64,000 nucleotides of DNA from an uncultured Roseibium sp. (GCF_947499295.1 NZ_CANMNP010000003.1:248001-312000), one strand, 5' to 3'; counted from the first letter of the stretch, positions 8,546 through 17,484 are shown. Made by a program: numbers and translations. Notes: generated by a model not told the origin, from the letters alone.

Positions 8546-9546
8546 ATACCAGGTCGAAGGTGGTCGCCTTCATTCTTGCGCTGGGCCGTCGTCTTACGGG
8601 GCTGCTCTGTGTTCTGTTTGGCGTCAGCCTCATCACTTTTACCATGACGTATTTTGCGCCCGGTGATAAAGCCTCAGCGATTGCAAATGCACGCTACCCG
8701 GATGTGCAAGGGTTTCCGCCAGAAATTTTGGATGGAATTCGCGAAGAATTCTCGCTGAACGAGCCTTTTTTTGTTCAGTTCTTTCAATGGCTTTATCGTT
8801 TTGTACAAGGGGACTTCGGGAACTCCTTTGCTTCAAATACGCCGGTGTGGGACATATTTGTCGCCAATGCCGCTGAAACATTTTCGTTGACGGCGACAGC
8901 GCTTGTCCTCGGGCTGGTCTTGGCATTCGCTTTGAGTTCCATCGCGGTCTGGCGGCCCGGTAGCCTGTTCGACAGAGCGTCTGTTGCTCTGGCTTCAGTC
9001 GGCGCGGCGATGCCGAACTATTGGCTTGGGCTGTTACTGATCTTGCTGTTTGCCGCGCAACTGAATTGGCTTCCAGCCTACGGAACCGGGTCGCCATCGC
9101 ATTTGGTGCTGCCGGCTCTCACGCTTGCGTTTTGGATCACGGCGTCACAAACGCGGCTTCTACGTGCGTTTTTTCTCGAAGCAAAGGCAGCTCCATACAT
9201 TGAAACGCTTCGTCTGCGCGGCGTGAGCGAAACTGAAATCTTCTGGCGGCATATCTTTCGGCACGCGGCGGTTCCAGCGCTCACCATGATCGGTCTGGAT
9301 ATTGCCAGCCTCCTTGAGGGAGCTGTCATCGTCGAGCTGACATTTGCGCGCGGCGGCATTGGATCGCTCCTGGCGGGGTCCGTTTTGTCACGCGACTACC
9401 CTATGGTTCTGTTCCTGGTGCTGTTTTCGGCGGTGGTCTACGTCTTCATCAACTCAATGATTGAATTCCTTCAAGAAATTATGGACCCGCGAAATTCCGT
9501 CTGGTCTCATCAACAGGCTGTTCCTTCCGGTGAGGCACGATCATGA
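8539..9546 (+). CDS. DppB-type ABC permease (importer 1)
   Basis: A 335-aa inner-membrane permease with the BPD_transp_1 fold and about six membrane segments. The N-terminal signature GLLCVLFGVSLITFTMTYFAPGD and the motif FGNSFASNTPVW are typical of DppB/NikB subunits. The EAA loop is in LRLRGVSETEIFWRHIFRHA (about residues 218-237), which contacts an ATPase. The gene overlaps both its neighbours, consistent with one polycistronic mRNA. Confidence 0.9.
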   Translation: MLNTRSKVVAFILALGRRLTGLLCVLFGVSLITFTMTYFAPGDKASAIANARYPDVQGFPPEILDGIREEFSLNEPFFVQFFQWLYRFVQGDFGNSFASNTPVWDIFVANAAETFSLTATALVLGLVLAFALSSIAVWRPGSLFDRASVALASVGAAMPNYWLGLLLILLFAAQLNWLPAYGTGSPSHLVLPALTLAFWITASQTRLLRAFFLEAKAAPYIETLRLRGVSETEIFWRHIFRHAAVPALTMIGLDIASLLEGAVIVELTFARGGIGSLLAGSVLSRDYPMVLFLVLFSAVVYVFINSMIEFLQEIMDPRNSVWSHQQAVPSGEARS

Positions 9547-10421
9547 CGGTGCAGGCGGATGTAGGTTTTCTGGAAGCGCCGGACGCTCAAAGGTCGAAAC
9601 AGGAACTGGATCTGAAACGGTTCCTCGTCCAGCTTGGACTTTCACTTCTGATCTTTCTGGTTGCTGTTGCCGCATGCTTCTTGTTGTCGCCTTACGCTCC
9701 AAACGAGCCGAACTTTCTGGAAAGGTTGTCTCCACCGTCCGCAAGCCATTGGCTTGGCACTGATCAGCTTGGAAGAGATGTTGCCGCAAGACTGCTTTAT
9801 GGTGGTGTCTGGTCGATTGGATTGGCGTTTCTCGTCACTATTGTCGGCGCGATTGCGGGAACCGCAATCGGTCTTGCCGCAGGTCATTTCGGACGGGCTG
9901 CCGATGTGACACTGATGCGGGTCACCGATAGTTTTTTTGCCTTTCCGGAATTGATAGCAGCGGTGACGATCGCTGGTGTTCTGGGACCAAGCACCACCAA
10001 TATGGTGTTGGCGCTGATTTTGGTCGGTTGGATGAAGTTCGCGCGGCTTGTGCGCAGTCTCAGTGTTGATCTGGCGCACCGAGACTTCGTTGTGCAGGCC
10101 AGGCTGAACGGATTGCCTTCGTACCGAATTTTATGGCGTCATATCTTGCCGAATATCGCGCCAAGCCTGCTGGTGCTTTGGACCAATGCATGGTCCAGAA
10201 CCATTCTGTCCATTTCCGGACTGAGTTTTCTGGGATTTGGGGTTCAGTCGCCGAATGCGGAATGGGGTGCAATGTTGCTGGATGGCAAGGCTTATATGCA
10301 AACGGCACCTCATTTGATGATCTTTCCGGGACTTGCGATCCTTATCGCCGTCCTTTCCATCAATTTGACCGGAGATCGGTTGCGCGACCTCCTGGGCAGC
10401 AACGGGGCCGCGGCGGGCTGA
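9543..10421 (+). CDS. DppC-type ABC permease (importer 1)
   Basis: A 292-aa inner-membrane permease, partner of the DppB-type subunit and overlapping it by four bases (ATGA). It has the DppC marks: PSASHWLGTDQLGRDVAARLLYG after the first membrane segment, an EAA loop in ARLNGLPSYRILWRHILPN, and SGLSFLGFGVQSPNAEWGAML near the C-terminus. It completes importer 1. The next gene (DMT transporter) starts two bases after the stop, so it is probably in the same transcript. Confidence 0.9.
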   Translation: MTVQADVGFLEAPDAQRSKQELDLKRFLVQLGLSLLIFLVAVAACFLLSPYAPNEPNFLERLSPPSASHWLGTDQLGRDVAARLLYGGVWSIGLAFLVTIVGAIAGTAIGLAAGHFGRAADVTLMRVTDSFFAFPELIAAVTIAGVLGPSTTNMVLALILVGWMKFARLVRSLSVDLAHRDFVVQARLNGLPSYRILWRHILPNIAPSLLVLWTNAWSRTILSISGLSFLGFGVQSPNAEWGAMLLDGKAYMQTAPHLMIFPGLAILIAVLSINLTGDRLRDLLGSNGAAAG

Positions 10422-10423
10422 CC

Positions 10424-11317
10424 ATGACCATGGATTTCAAAGGAATTGGCCTGCGGGTTGGAGCAACCGTGTTTTTCACGATTATGGTGCTCTTCATCAA
10501 ATGGCTTTCTGACGCTGTTCCGGTCGGTCAGGTCGTTTTTTATCGCAGCGCATTCGCGTTGATCCCTTTGGTCCTGTTTTTGATGTGGACACGGGAATTC
10601 CCGTCCGGCCTGAAAACCAAGCGTCCGGGAAGCCATGTCGCACGTTGTGTTCTGGGCTGTCTTGCCATGTTCGCAAGCTTTGCCAGTTTGAAATATCTGC
10701 CATTGTCCCATGCTTCGATCATCGGTTATCTGGCGCCTGTCCTTGCGGTTGTGCTGGCAGCCATTTTCCTTCGCGAAGTTGTCAGCAGTGTACGCTGGTT
10801 TGGCGTTCTGTCCGGCTTTGTTGGAGTGCTTGTCCTTGTTCTTCCAACGGCTTCTGCTGCCGATATGGACAACGCTTATCTGATCGGTGTCGGCCTTGCC
10901 CTCGCAATGGCGGTGCTGACAGCTGGCGCAAAGGTTCAAATCAGAAGTCTGGCGTTGACTGAAAACGCAGGCGCGATCGCATTCTATTTTGCGCTGACGT
11001 GCACTATTGCCGGTCTCGCAACCTTGCCTCTGGGGTGGATAACTCCGAGCTGGAATCAGCTTGGGCTTTTGGTTTGTACAGGGTTTGCGGGTGGTATTGC
11101 GCACATCATGATGACCCTCAGCTATCAATATAGCGAGGTTTCCAAACTGGCCGCATTTGAATACCTTTCGCTTGTTTTTGCGGTCATTGCGGATGTCCTG
11201 TTCTTCGACATCCTGCCTGTTCCGGCATTTTACGGTGCTGCAGCTCTGATCGTTGTCGCAACGCTCGTGGTCGCCCTGAAAGATGGACGCCAAAAACTTG
11301 CGTCCTCAACCGGTTGA
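10424..11317 (+). CDS. DMT superfamily (EamA) transporter linked to importer 1
   Basis: A 297-aa membrane protein with ten predicted hydrophobic segments in two EamA repeats: an N-terminal half with FYRSAFALIPLVLFLMW and HASIIGYLAPVLAVVLAAIF, and a C-terminal half with AHIMMTLSYQYSEVSKLAAFEYLSLVFA. I chose the ATG at 10424, two bases after the permease stop; a longer in-frame extension overlaps the permease gene and is not credible. EamA proteins export metabolites. Pseudomonas metallophore loci encode an EamA exporter (CntI), so the operon position beside a putatively Zur-controlled importer may matter, although no metallophore synthase is present here. Confidence 0.88.
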   Translation: MTMDFKGIGLRVGATVFFTIMVLFIKWLSDAVPVGQVVFYRSAFALIPLVLFLMWTREFPSGLKTKRPGSHVARCVLGCLAMFASFASLKYLPLSHASIIGYLAPVLAVVLAAIFLREVVSSVRWFGVLSGFVGVLVLVLPTASAADMDNAYLIGVGLALAMAVLTAGAKVQIRSLALTENAGAIAFYFALTCTIAGLATLPLGWITPSWNQLGLLVCTGFAGGIAHIMMTLSYQYSEVSKLAAFEYLSLVFAVIADVLFFDILPVPAFYGAAALIVVATLVVALKDGRQKLASSTG

Positions 11318-11485
11318 GGTGGAAGGTCTTATTCTACCAAGTCGACACGACATAGATCTCCGTTGGCTAGCGGATCATCTTTCTAGGACGTGTTTGGATT
11401 GCCTGCATCAAACAGTCAGGGCACCCTATCCAGATAAGTTCATCAACAGGTATGGGCAGCACTCGACCGGCGCTAACGAGGCAAG

Positions 11486-12490
11486 TCAAATCCCAGTAAA
11501 CTTCCAGAACTTGCTAACCTGTTCAAACTTAGCATCTCCGGATTCATGGAAAAGCGCTTCGTTTCCTATTGCTTTCAGCACTTCCCCTCCAAGAAGTCCG
11601 CCAGCGGTCCCTGCAATTGCAACTCCAGCAAGCCCCACCCAGCCGACTGGTGTTCCAACGGCCACCGCAAACAGAGCGCCTGCTGCAATGCCACCAATTA
11701 TAGAGCCCCCTGTCTCCGTTACGACAGCCGTTTTTTGCTGACTTGTTTGCGCCTCTCGTAGACGGGTTGTAGCGCTCGCTAGCTGTAAACCAATAAGTAA
11801 ACCTCCCCCAATCTTGACCCTTGAAACAGTGTTGTTCAGCCGAGAGATTCCATTTGTCATTGACTGTGTTGCGCCTTTTCCGGAAGTGCTGAAGCGCAAT
11901 ATTTCTCGAGATGATTTTACCTTGTCGAGCGGGTTCTTTGAAAATGCATGTGTTCTAAACCCACCTAGATTTTTGTCCATCGCGTTTAATATTTTGATCC
12001 GACGGTGGTCGTAGGCACCTTTGGAAATGCTGTGCTGTCTATAGTCTGAGTAAAGGCGATTTAGTTCATCAACGTTTTTTACTGCACCTGACGCAGCCCG
12101 TTGGAAGGAACCATAAATACCGCCTGCCGCGTCAAGGCTTGGTGCCGCGGATGGCGTGTTCGCAAGGCCAGATAGTATACTTCTTGTAATGCCATTCGTC
12201 CGCGAAAGCTCTCCGACTACTTCCTGCGTACAGCGATTTTGAATAGACGTGAACGCAGGTATAGCCCGTCGGTCGCCAACGATATTGGGCAGCGCGATCA
12301 GCTGGCCAGGATAGATTTTGTTTATGTCTCGAATGTGCGGATTGTTTGAAGTAACCGCGTCAACTATTCCCTGCTTGTCGTTAAGAAATGTGCCATGCCC
12401 ATAGTGCTCGCGAACAATTTTAAACAACTCGTCGCCATGTTGAACTTCGTGAATTGTTGCGTTGTCCAATTCGTGTGAATTATTGTGCAT
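11486..12490 (-). CDS. LysM-domain protein with C-terminal glycine-zipper hydrophobic region
   Basis: A 334-aa protein of unknown function. Residues about 12-70 form a LysM peptidoglycan-binding module: HEVQHGDELFKIVREHYG, then NNPHIRDINKIYPGQLIALP. The middle is hydrophilic and helical. Residues about 245-310 are a long Gly/Ala-rich hydrophobic stretch (IIGGIAAGALFAVAVG, then AGVAIAGTAGGLLGGEVL), like the glycine zippers of pore-forming or membrane-inserting proteins. No signal peptide is visible. It sits alone in AT-richer DNA, on the opposite strand to both neighbours, which suggests acquisition. It could be an envelope protein or a secreted antibacterial effector; neither is shown. Confidence 0.75.
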   Translation of the reverse strand: MHNNSHELDNATIHEVQHGDELFKIVREHYGHGTFLNDKQGIVDAVTSNNPHIRDINKIYPGQLIALPNIVGDRRAIPAFTSIQNRCTQEVVGELSRTNGITRSILSGLANTPSAAPSLDAAGGIYGSFQRAASGAVKNVDELNRLYSDYRQHSISKGAYDHRRIKILNAMDKNLGGFRTHAFSKNPLDKVKSSREILRFSTSGKGATQSMTNGISRLNNTVSRVKIGGGLLIGLQLASATTRLREAQTSQQKTAVVTETGGSIIGGIAAGALFAVAVGTPVGWVGLAGVAIAGTAGGLLGGEVLKAIGNEALFHESGDAKFEQVSKFWKFTGI

Positions 12491-13060
12491 TGTTTTCCTT
12501 GAAGATCGGCCAATATAATTAAATTCAAATCTCAGCTATTTCTCGAAATAGTAACGCGTCGGCTGCTATTTTTGTCAATAGTGGGTTGTATATATTGAAA
12601 GTACTTAGTTGTATTGGCCCAAGTACAAATACAGTCTTCACGCTAGTTGAGAGAGACCCGTTACAGCTTCTTCAACTCAGATTGACCTTCCTGGAACTCC
12701 CGCTTGCAGCGCTGTTAGGTGCGCACAGTTGACGGGCCCGATGCGGTCACGGCCGAAGGCGGCTGCCCTCGACTTAAGAGAAGTGACCGGTCTTGAAGTA
12801 GTGTGTTTATTCCAGATCAGCGCTTGTGAACCTGTCGATTTCGAAGGCAAGACACGCTATTCATTCATGGAAATGCAAAGATGCATAAATCCGTCATGGA
12901 TCTGATGCTGCAATTGCCGTTTCACTTGTGATGTATATTGAGTTTCTAACGAGTCATAACCAGTTTCATATTATGATTGATATTCATCTCATATGATGCT
13001 TTGGTGCATGCAACAACATCAACAAGACTTGGCCACTGAATTTCTCTGGGAGGGAGAACA
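12491..13060. other. 570-bp intergenic region, AT-rich on its left side
   Basis: No convincing gene is present. The first 150 bp, upstream of the LysM gene, are AT-rich. A more GC-rich patch at about 12700-12800 has no recognisable coding frame. The last 100 bp should hold the promoter of the TAXI TRAP genes and contain the operator-like sequence at 12964-12986. GGAGGGAG just before 13061 is a strong ribosome-binding site. Confidence 0.5.
12964..12986 (-). promoter_or_regulatory. Candidate GntR operator upstream of TAXI TRAP genes
   Basis: Read on the minus strand, this segment is ATATCAATCATAATATGAAA with flanks. The segment at 16685-16707 reads ATATCTAATCGTAATATGAT. Apart from one inserted base and a few substitutions the two agree over about 21 bases. 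One copy precedes the TRAP genes; the other lies between the GntR gene and the SDR gene. Shared use by the local GntR regulator is the simplest explanation. Confidence 0.45.
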
Positions 13061-14017
13061 ATGAAGAACCTGCTAAAATCGCTGGCATTGGCATCCGTTG
13101 CCGTCACGCTCGCAACGTCGGTTTCTGCACAAGAACGGATCACTTACAAATCCGCAAAGACCACATCATCCTACTATCAGATGGGTGTTCAGATTGCCGA
13201 AGCGATGCAAGCTGGCACCGACGGCGGAGTTGTTGTGACGGTCGAAGAGAGCCAGGGCTCTGTTCAAAATGTCATGGAAGTTCGCGCTCGCGGTGGCGAC
13301 TATGTGTTCACAACACCGCCGGCTCTGGTCGGTCTTGCACAAGGCGGCAAAGCCATGTTCGACGGGAAGAGCGACCCGTCGTTTGACACTATCCGCGCGC
13401 TTTTCCCAATTCCGTCCCTGACGATGCATTTTGTCGTATCGGCAGATAGCGGCGTTGAGACCTTTGAGGACCTGGAAGGAAAAACAATCTTGCTCGGCAG
13501 CGGGTCTTTCGGTGCACGCGAAGGTGAAAAATACCTCGGTCTTTTTGGCCTGGAAGGGAAAGTCACACTTGCGGATTCTGAACTTTCCAATGCTGTTTCC
13601 GCGTTGAAAAACGGACAAATTGATGGGTTTGTGACTGCCGGTTCTTATCCGGCTCCCAACGTGATTGAAGCGGCCGCTTCAACAGGTGTGCGTGTCTTGT
13701 CCTTGAGCGACGAACAGGTTGCAGCAACCAAGAGAACGCCTTTGACCATACCGGCTGGAACCTATGCAGGCCAGGATGCGGATGTTTCAACAACGTCCTT
13801 GCCGGTTGTGGCGTTCACCACCACCGCGATGAGTGACGATACGGCCTATCTCCTCACAAAGACCTTTTGGGAACAGAAGACCGAACTGGGCAGTGCAGCG
13901 GCATGGTGGAATGGTATCAGCCCGGACATGATCGCCAACATCACCACGGAAATTCATCCCGGTGCCATTCGTTATTACGAAGAGGTCGGCGCTCCTTTGA
14001 CAGACGCACATCGATAA
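13061..14017 (+). CDS. TAXI family TRAP transporter solute-binding protein
   Basis: A 318-aa periplasmic binding protein with signal peptide MKNLLKSLALASVAVTLATS to about SVSAQE. The mature start ITYKSAKTTSSYYQMGVQIA corresponds to the T-A-x-I-like region of TAXI proteins, which typically bind carboxylates or amino acids. It also has VVVTVEESQGSVQNVMEV, and FSVLGS-type substrate-loop equivalents around LEGKTILLGSGSFGAREG. It is encoded directly before a fused TRAP permease, with a hairpin between. Ligand unknown. Confidence 0.88.
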   Translation: MKNLLKSLALASVAVTLATSVSAQERITYKSAKTTSSYYQMGVQIAEAMQAGTDGGVVVTVEESQGSVQNVMEVRARGGDYVFTTPPALVGLAQGGKAMFDGKSDPSFDTIRALFPIPSLTMHFVVSADSGVETFEDLEGKTILLGSGSFGAREGEKYLGLFGLEGKVTLADSELSNAVSALKNGQIDGFVTAGSYPAPNVIEAAASTGVRVLSLSDEQVAATKRTPLTIPAGTYAGQDADVSTTSLPVVAFTTTAMSDDTAYLLTKTFWEQKTELGSAAAWWNGISPDMIANITTEIHPGAIRYYEEVGAPLTDAHR

Positions 14018-14027
14018 GCAAGACAGC

Positions 14028-14053
14028 ACGCCCGGCTTTCTGGCCGGGCGTTG
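14028..14053 (+). terminator. Intercistronic hairpin between TRAP binding protein and permease
   Basis: CGCCCGGC and GCCGGGCG form a perfect eight-base-pair stem around a short TTTCTG-type loop, just after the binding-protein stop. It is not followed by a long T run. Such hairpins often stabilise the upstream binding-protein mRNA or partly terminate transcription so that the binding protein outnumbers the permease. Confidence 0.55.
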
Positions 14054-14072
14054 CTCTTATGCACATCTTCTC

Positions 14073-15845
14073 ATGACATATACTCGTTCACACTTCGTCT
14101 GGGCCGCACTCGGACTGCTGATGATTGCAGCTCACCTGGGTCTGATTTTCTATGGTCTGGTGCCAAATCTCGTCGCCAGGCCATTGCACCTGGCGCTGAT
14201 CCTGCCTTGGGTGTTTCTTTATTCAGCACAGTCCAGGCTCGATGCCTCCCTGGGTGCCGTTCTGACGGTTCTGGGCATCGGTTGCTGCGTCTGGATTGCG
14301 TTGAACCATCAGGATTTGAAAAATCAATACGGTTTCCTTGAAGGGACTGGCCAGAAAGTCATGGCATTCTTCCTGCTTGGTCTTGTGCTCGAGGCGGCGC
14401 GGCGCATGATCGGTTGGCCGCTGCCGACTGTCGCTGCGCTGATGCTCGCATACGGCCTTTTTGGAAATCACATTCCCGGACAGTTTGGTCATTCCGGTAC
14501 GCCGCTGCCGAGTTTTCTCGGCACGCTTACCATAGCTGAAGGGGGGCTGTGGGGCAGTCTCACAGGCGTTTCCGTTGGCGTGGTTTCAGTTTTTGTAATC
14601 TTCGGGGCGGTTCTCAATGCCGGTGAAGCCGGGCAGGGGTTCATGAACGTAGCGGCAGGCGCCGCCGGGCGTCTGAAGGGCGGTGCTGCAAAGGTATCCG
14701 TTCTGTCTTCAGCCCTGTTTGGATCCATTTCCGGATCGGCGTCGGCGAATGTCGCTTCAACCGGAGCCGTCACTTTGCCTGCGATGTCCAAGCTGGGTTA
14801 TCCGAGGCGTCTGGCCGCTGCCGTTGAAGCCGTTGCCTCTTCAGGTGGTCAGATCATGCCTCCGCTCATGGGAGCGGGCGCATTTGTCATGGTCGAGCTG
14901 ACCGGTGTCCCATACACCGACATCATGTTTGCGGCTCTCTTGCCGGCGATCCTTTTCTTCTTCGCTGTGTGGGTCGGCATCGACGCCTATGCGACGCGCT
15001 ACGCTCTCAAGGGCATCCCTGACGATGAGCGCCCCAGCCGGCGTGACATCTTGATCACGTCGTGTTTCTTCGCTGTGCCTTTTGCGGTGTTGTTGATTTC
15101 GATGTTTGCCCTGAAATTCACACCGCAATATTCGGCTGCCCTGGCGATTTTCGTGGGCCTGTTTGCTCTTCTCTTCAACGGGAAGACCGGGTTCGATCTT
15201 ACCCTGGGCACTGAGCGGCTTGGCAATGCCTGTATCAATGCGGGCCGGCAAATCGCCATGATCGGCTCCATCATCATTTGCGCCGCCATCGTCATCGGTG
15301 TGCTTGGCATTACAGGACTTGGCGTGAAACTCACTTCATTCATCGTGTCAGGCTCCGGTGGACTTTTGTGGCCATCGCTATTGCTGACTGCCCTGGCGTG
15401 CCTGCTTCTGGGTATGGAAGTACCAACGACCGCCGCTTATGTCATTTGTGTTTCAGTAGCGGGTCCTGCACTGATCGATCTCGGGCTTGAACCGTTACAG
15501 GCCCACCTGTTTGTCTTCTGGTTTGCACTCTTGTCGACCATCACACCACCGGTGTGTGGCGCAGTATTCATTGCATCGGGCATGATCGGCGAGAACTGGC
15601 TGAAGGTTGCAGTGAGCGCGATGGCCCTCGGAATCGGCCTCTATTTCATACCTCTTGGTATGATCGCAAACCCCGAGATCATTGCGTTGAAGTCGAGTTT
15701 GGGTGGCGCACTGGCCGCCTTTGTTCAAATGGGGGCTGGGCTCGGGTGTTTGTCTTTCGCGATCATCTCGAAATTCAACTTTGCGGTCAGAGCGGCCCTG
15801 CTGGTCGTGGGACTTGGCATCTTCTTTGTTCGCTTGTTGGTGTGA
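14073..15845 (+). CDS. TRAP transporter fused permease (DctQM, TAXI-associated)
   Basis: A 590-aa polytopic membrane protein, the size of fused small-plus-large permeases that partner TAXI binding proteins. The N-terminal four-helix DctQ-like part (about residues 1-110) precedes the DctM-like domain, which shows SALFGSISGSASANVASTGA and GGQIMPPLMGAGAFVMVELTG (about residues 210-275) and CLLLGMEVPTTAAYVICV near residue 450. It imports the TAXI ligand using a sodium or proton gradient. It is convergent with the GntR gene, whose product probably regulates it through the operator at 12964-12986. Confidence 0.9.
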   Translation: MTYTRSHFVWAALGLLMIAAHLGLIFYGLVPNLVARPLHLALILPWVFLYSAQSRLDASLGAVLTVLGIGCCVWIALNHQDLKNQYGFLEGTGQKVMAFFLLGLVLEAARRMIGWPLPTVAALMLAYGLFGNHIPGQFGHSGTPLPSFLGTLTIAEGGLWGSLTGVSVGVVSVFVIFGAVLNAGEAGQGFMNVAAGAAGRLKGGAAKVSVLSSALFGSISGSASANVASTGAVTLPAMSKLGYPRRLAAAVEAVASSGGQIMPPLMGAGAFVMVELTGVPYTDIMFAALLPAILFFFAVWVGIDAYATRYALKGIPDDERPSRRDILITSCFFAVPFAVLLISMFALKFTPQYSAALAIFVGLFALLFNGKTGFDLTLGTERLGNACINAGRQIAMIGSIIICAAIVIGVLGITGLGVKLTSFIVSGSGGLLWPSLLLTALACLLLGMEVPTTAAYVICVSVAGPALIDLGLEPLQAHLFVFWFALLSTITPPVCGAVFIASGMIGENWLKVAVSAMALGIGLYFIPLGMIANPEIIALKSSLGGALAAFVQMGAGLGCLSFAIISKFNFAVRAALLVVGLGIFFVRLLV

Positions 15846-15901
15846 GAACCTTGTGGCGCGGCCGGTTGAGTTGAGAGTGAGGTCAGCCGGCCTTGCCTCG
15901 C

Positions 15902-16597
15902 TCAAGCTTCATCCGCTAATCCGGTGTCTGAAATCACATGAAGAGCGGCTTTTGTGATGTGACCTCGCAAGAGGTTCTGGCCGGTCTTTGTGTCCCCGGA
16001 CAAAACTGCGTCTTTCAGCTCATTGTGCTCATTCGCGCTTTTTTCGACCCAGCGGCGTCTCGACATCTCACTGCGATCATTCGCGTGTGCCATCAACCGG
16101 TAACGACGGCTTTGATCATATTGCACTGAGATCAGTTCAATCAGTTTGGGTGACCCACAATTGCCAGCGATGGCCATATGAAAGGTCTTGTTGCGTTCAT
16201 CCCACTCCAGAGCCGCATTCATGGGGTCGGTCGGCATTTGGCGCTCAACTTCAGACAGAGCGTAGTGGGTGGCAACGACCGCTGAGCGCCAGTCGACGGT
16301 TGACCGTTCAATTGCCCAATCCAGCGCCAAAGCTTCGAGTTCGGCCCTGACCCGGATGCTATCGTGAAGCTCGTCCCGGGACGGATTGAGAACGCGAAAA
16401 CCTTTCGACTCTTCGAAGCTTACATATCCCTCACCAACAAGAAGAGACAAAGCTTCACGGACCGATGGGTGCGACACTGAGTAGGTCCGTTTCAACCCTT
16501 CAATATTCAGCTTCACACCGGGTTTTATTATCCCTAGAGAGATGTCGAGGCGTAACTGATTGGACAGTGCAGCAATGACTGATCCTTGTTTTTGCAC
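15902..16597 (-). CDS. GntR family transcriptional regulator (FCD domain)
   Basis: A 231-aa FadR-subfamily repressor. The N-terminal winged helix is in residues about 8-75 (LDISLGIIKPGVKL, YSVSHPSVREALSLLVGEGYV) and the FCD ligand-binding domain follows (LEALALDWAIERS, ERNKTFHMAIAGNCGSPKL). The start is a GTG at 16597, read from MQKQGSV with GGAGGT eight bases upstream. The ligand is probably the TAXI-transported acid or a product of the adjacent SDR dehydrogenase. The gene is divergent from the SDR and convergent with the TRAP operon. Confidence 0.88.
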   Translation of the reverse strand: MQKQGSVIAALSNQLRLDISLGIIKPGVKLNIEGLKRTYSVSHPSVREALSLLVGEGYVSFEESKGFRVLNPSRDELHDSIRVRAELEALALDWAIERSTVDWRSAVVATHYALSEVERQMPTDPMNAALEWDERNKTFHMAIAGNCGSPKLIELISVQYDQSRRYRLMAHANDRSEMSRRRWVEKSANEHNELKDAVLSGDTKTGQNLLRGHITKAALHVISDTGLADEA

Positions 16598-16684
16598 GTT
16601 CAGTTACCTCCCAAGTCCATCCATTCAAATTCTATTGGCAGCCTAGGATACGGGTTTGGCCATTGCAACAATTCAATAATATGC

Positions 16685-16707
16685 GATATCTAATCGTAAT
16701 ATGATTC
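16685..16707 (+). promoter_or_regulatory. Candidate GntR operator between gntR and SDR genes
   Basis: GATATCTAATCGTAATATGA lies in the AT-rich 158-bp divergent promoter region and closely matches the reverse complement of 12964-12986 in front of the TRAP genes. It contains GATATC and an AATATG element. Its placement allows control of both the regulator and the SDR gene. Confidence 0.45.
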
Positions 16708-16764
16708 AACGTGCCGAGAAATCGCCATGCAGGCAGGAGCGATTTAGATTGATGCTTGATTGGG

Positions 16765-17484
16765 ATGTCTAGTTTCAAACCATTGAGGTCCATTGTGACT
16801 GGCGGTGCCGGTGCACTTGGCAGCGCCATTGTGCGGTCTTTATGCGAACGAGGCGACCAGGTCGTTTGCCTCGATAAGGATGTTCCGGCTACGAGTATCG
16901 CCGAGTTCATCAAGGTTGATGTCACGCATCGGCCATCTGTTGATCGAGCGATTGGAGGCGCTGTAGAGCGGTTGGGCGGGTTGGATGTCCTGGTTCATGC
17001 CGCAGGTATGATCAAGGCGGCAAGGTTCTGCGATCTCACCGAGGAAGAATTTGAAAGCCACCTTAACACCAACCTGCTCGGGGCGTTTCGAGTGGCTCAA
17101 CAGGCAAGCACCCACATGATGGAAAGGGGCGGCAGGATCGTCTTCATAACTTCCATCCATGGACAGATCGGTGTCACGGGGCGTAGTGCCTATGCTGCTT
17201 CGAAAGGCGCTGTCGCGTCATTGGCGCGGGTAATGGCGGCAGAACTTGCGAAACATCGTATTCGCGTCAATGTTCTGGCTCCGGGCGCCGTCGATGGAGG
17301 CATGATGCCCGATCCCAAGTCACGTGATGGTTGGATAGCGGCCACACCCAGTGACAGGGTCGCTTACCTGGAAGAGGTCGCAGCTGTTGCCGCAATGCTT
17401 GCGTCTGATGAAGCGAGCTTCGTCAATGGACAAATTATTGCCGTCGACGGTGGCGCCAGCACGGTGCGCTCAATAGGCAGATAA
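16765..17484 (+). CDS. SDR family NAD(P)-dependent oxidoreductase
   Basis: A classical short-chain dehydrogenase of about 239 aa. It has the nucleotide-binding TGGAGALGSAIV motif at the N-terminus, VLVHAAG (NAG-like) near residue 80, the catalytic Ser in VFITSIHGQIG, and YAASK (Tyr-x-x-x-Lys). The C-terminus has VNGQIIAVDGGAS. The ATG at 16765 is chosen; TTG 16756 in the same frame is possible, and no strong ribosome-binding site distinguishes them. It probably oxidises a hydroxyl group of the compound imported by the TAXI TRAP system; that link rests on gene order and the shared operator. Confidence 0.87.
   Translation: MSSFKPLRSIVTGGAGALGSAIVRSLCERGDQVVCLDKDVPATSIAEFIKVDVTHRPSVDRAIGGAVERLGGLDVLVHAAGMIKAARFCDLTEEEFESHLNTNLLGAFRVAQQASTHMMERGGRIVFITSIHGQIGVTGRSAYAASKGAVASLARVMAAELAKHRIRVNVLAPGAVDGGMMPDPKSRDGWIAATPSDRVAYLEEVAAVAAMLASDEASFVNGQIIAVDGGASTVRSIGR

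Noticed and set aside
10310..11293. A 327-codon open frame on the minus strand
   Set aside because: It is antisense to the EamA transporter gene, and the protein is a Gln/Arg/Asn-rich shadow without recognisable domains.
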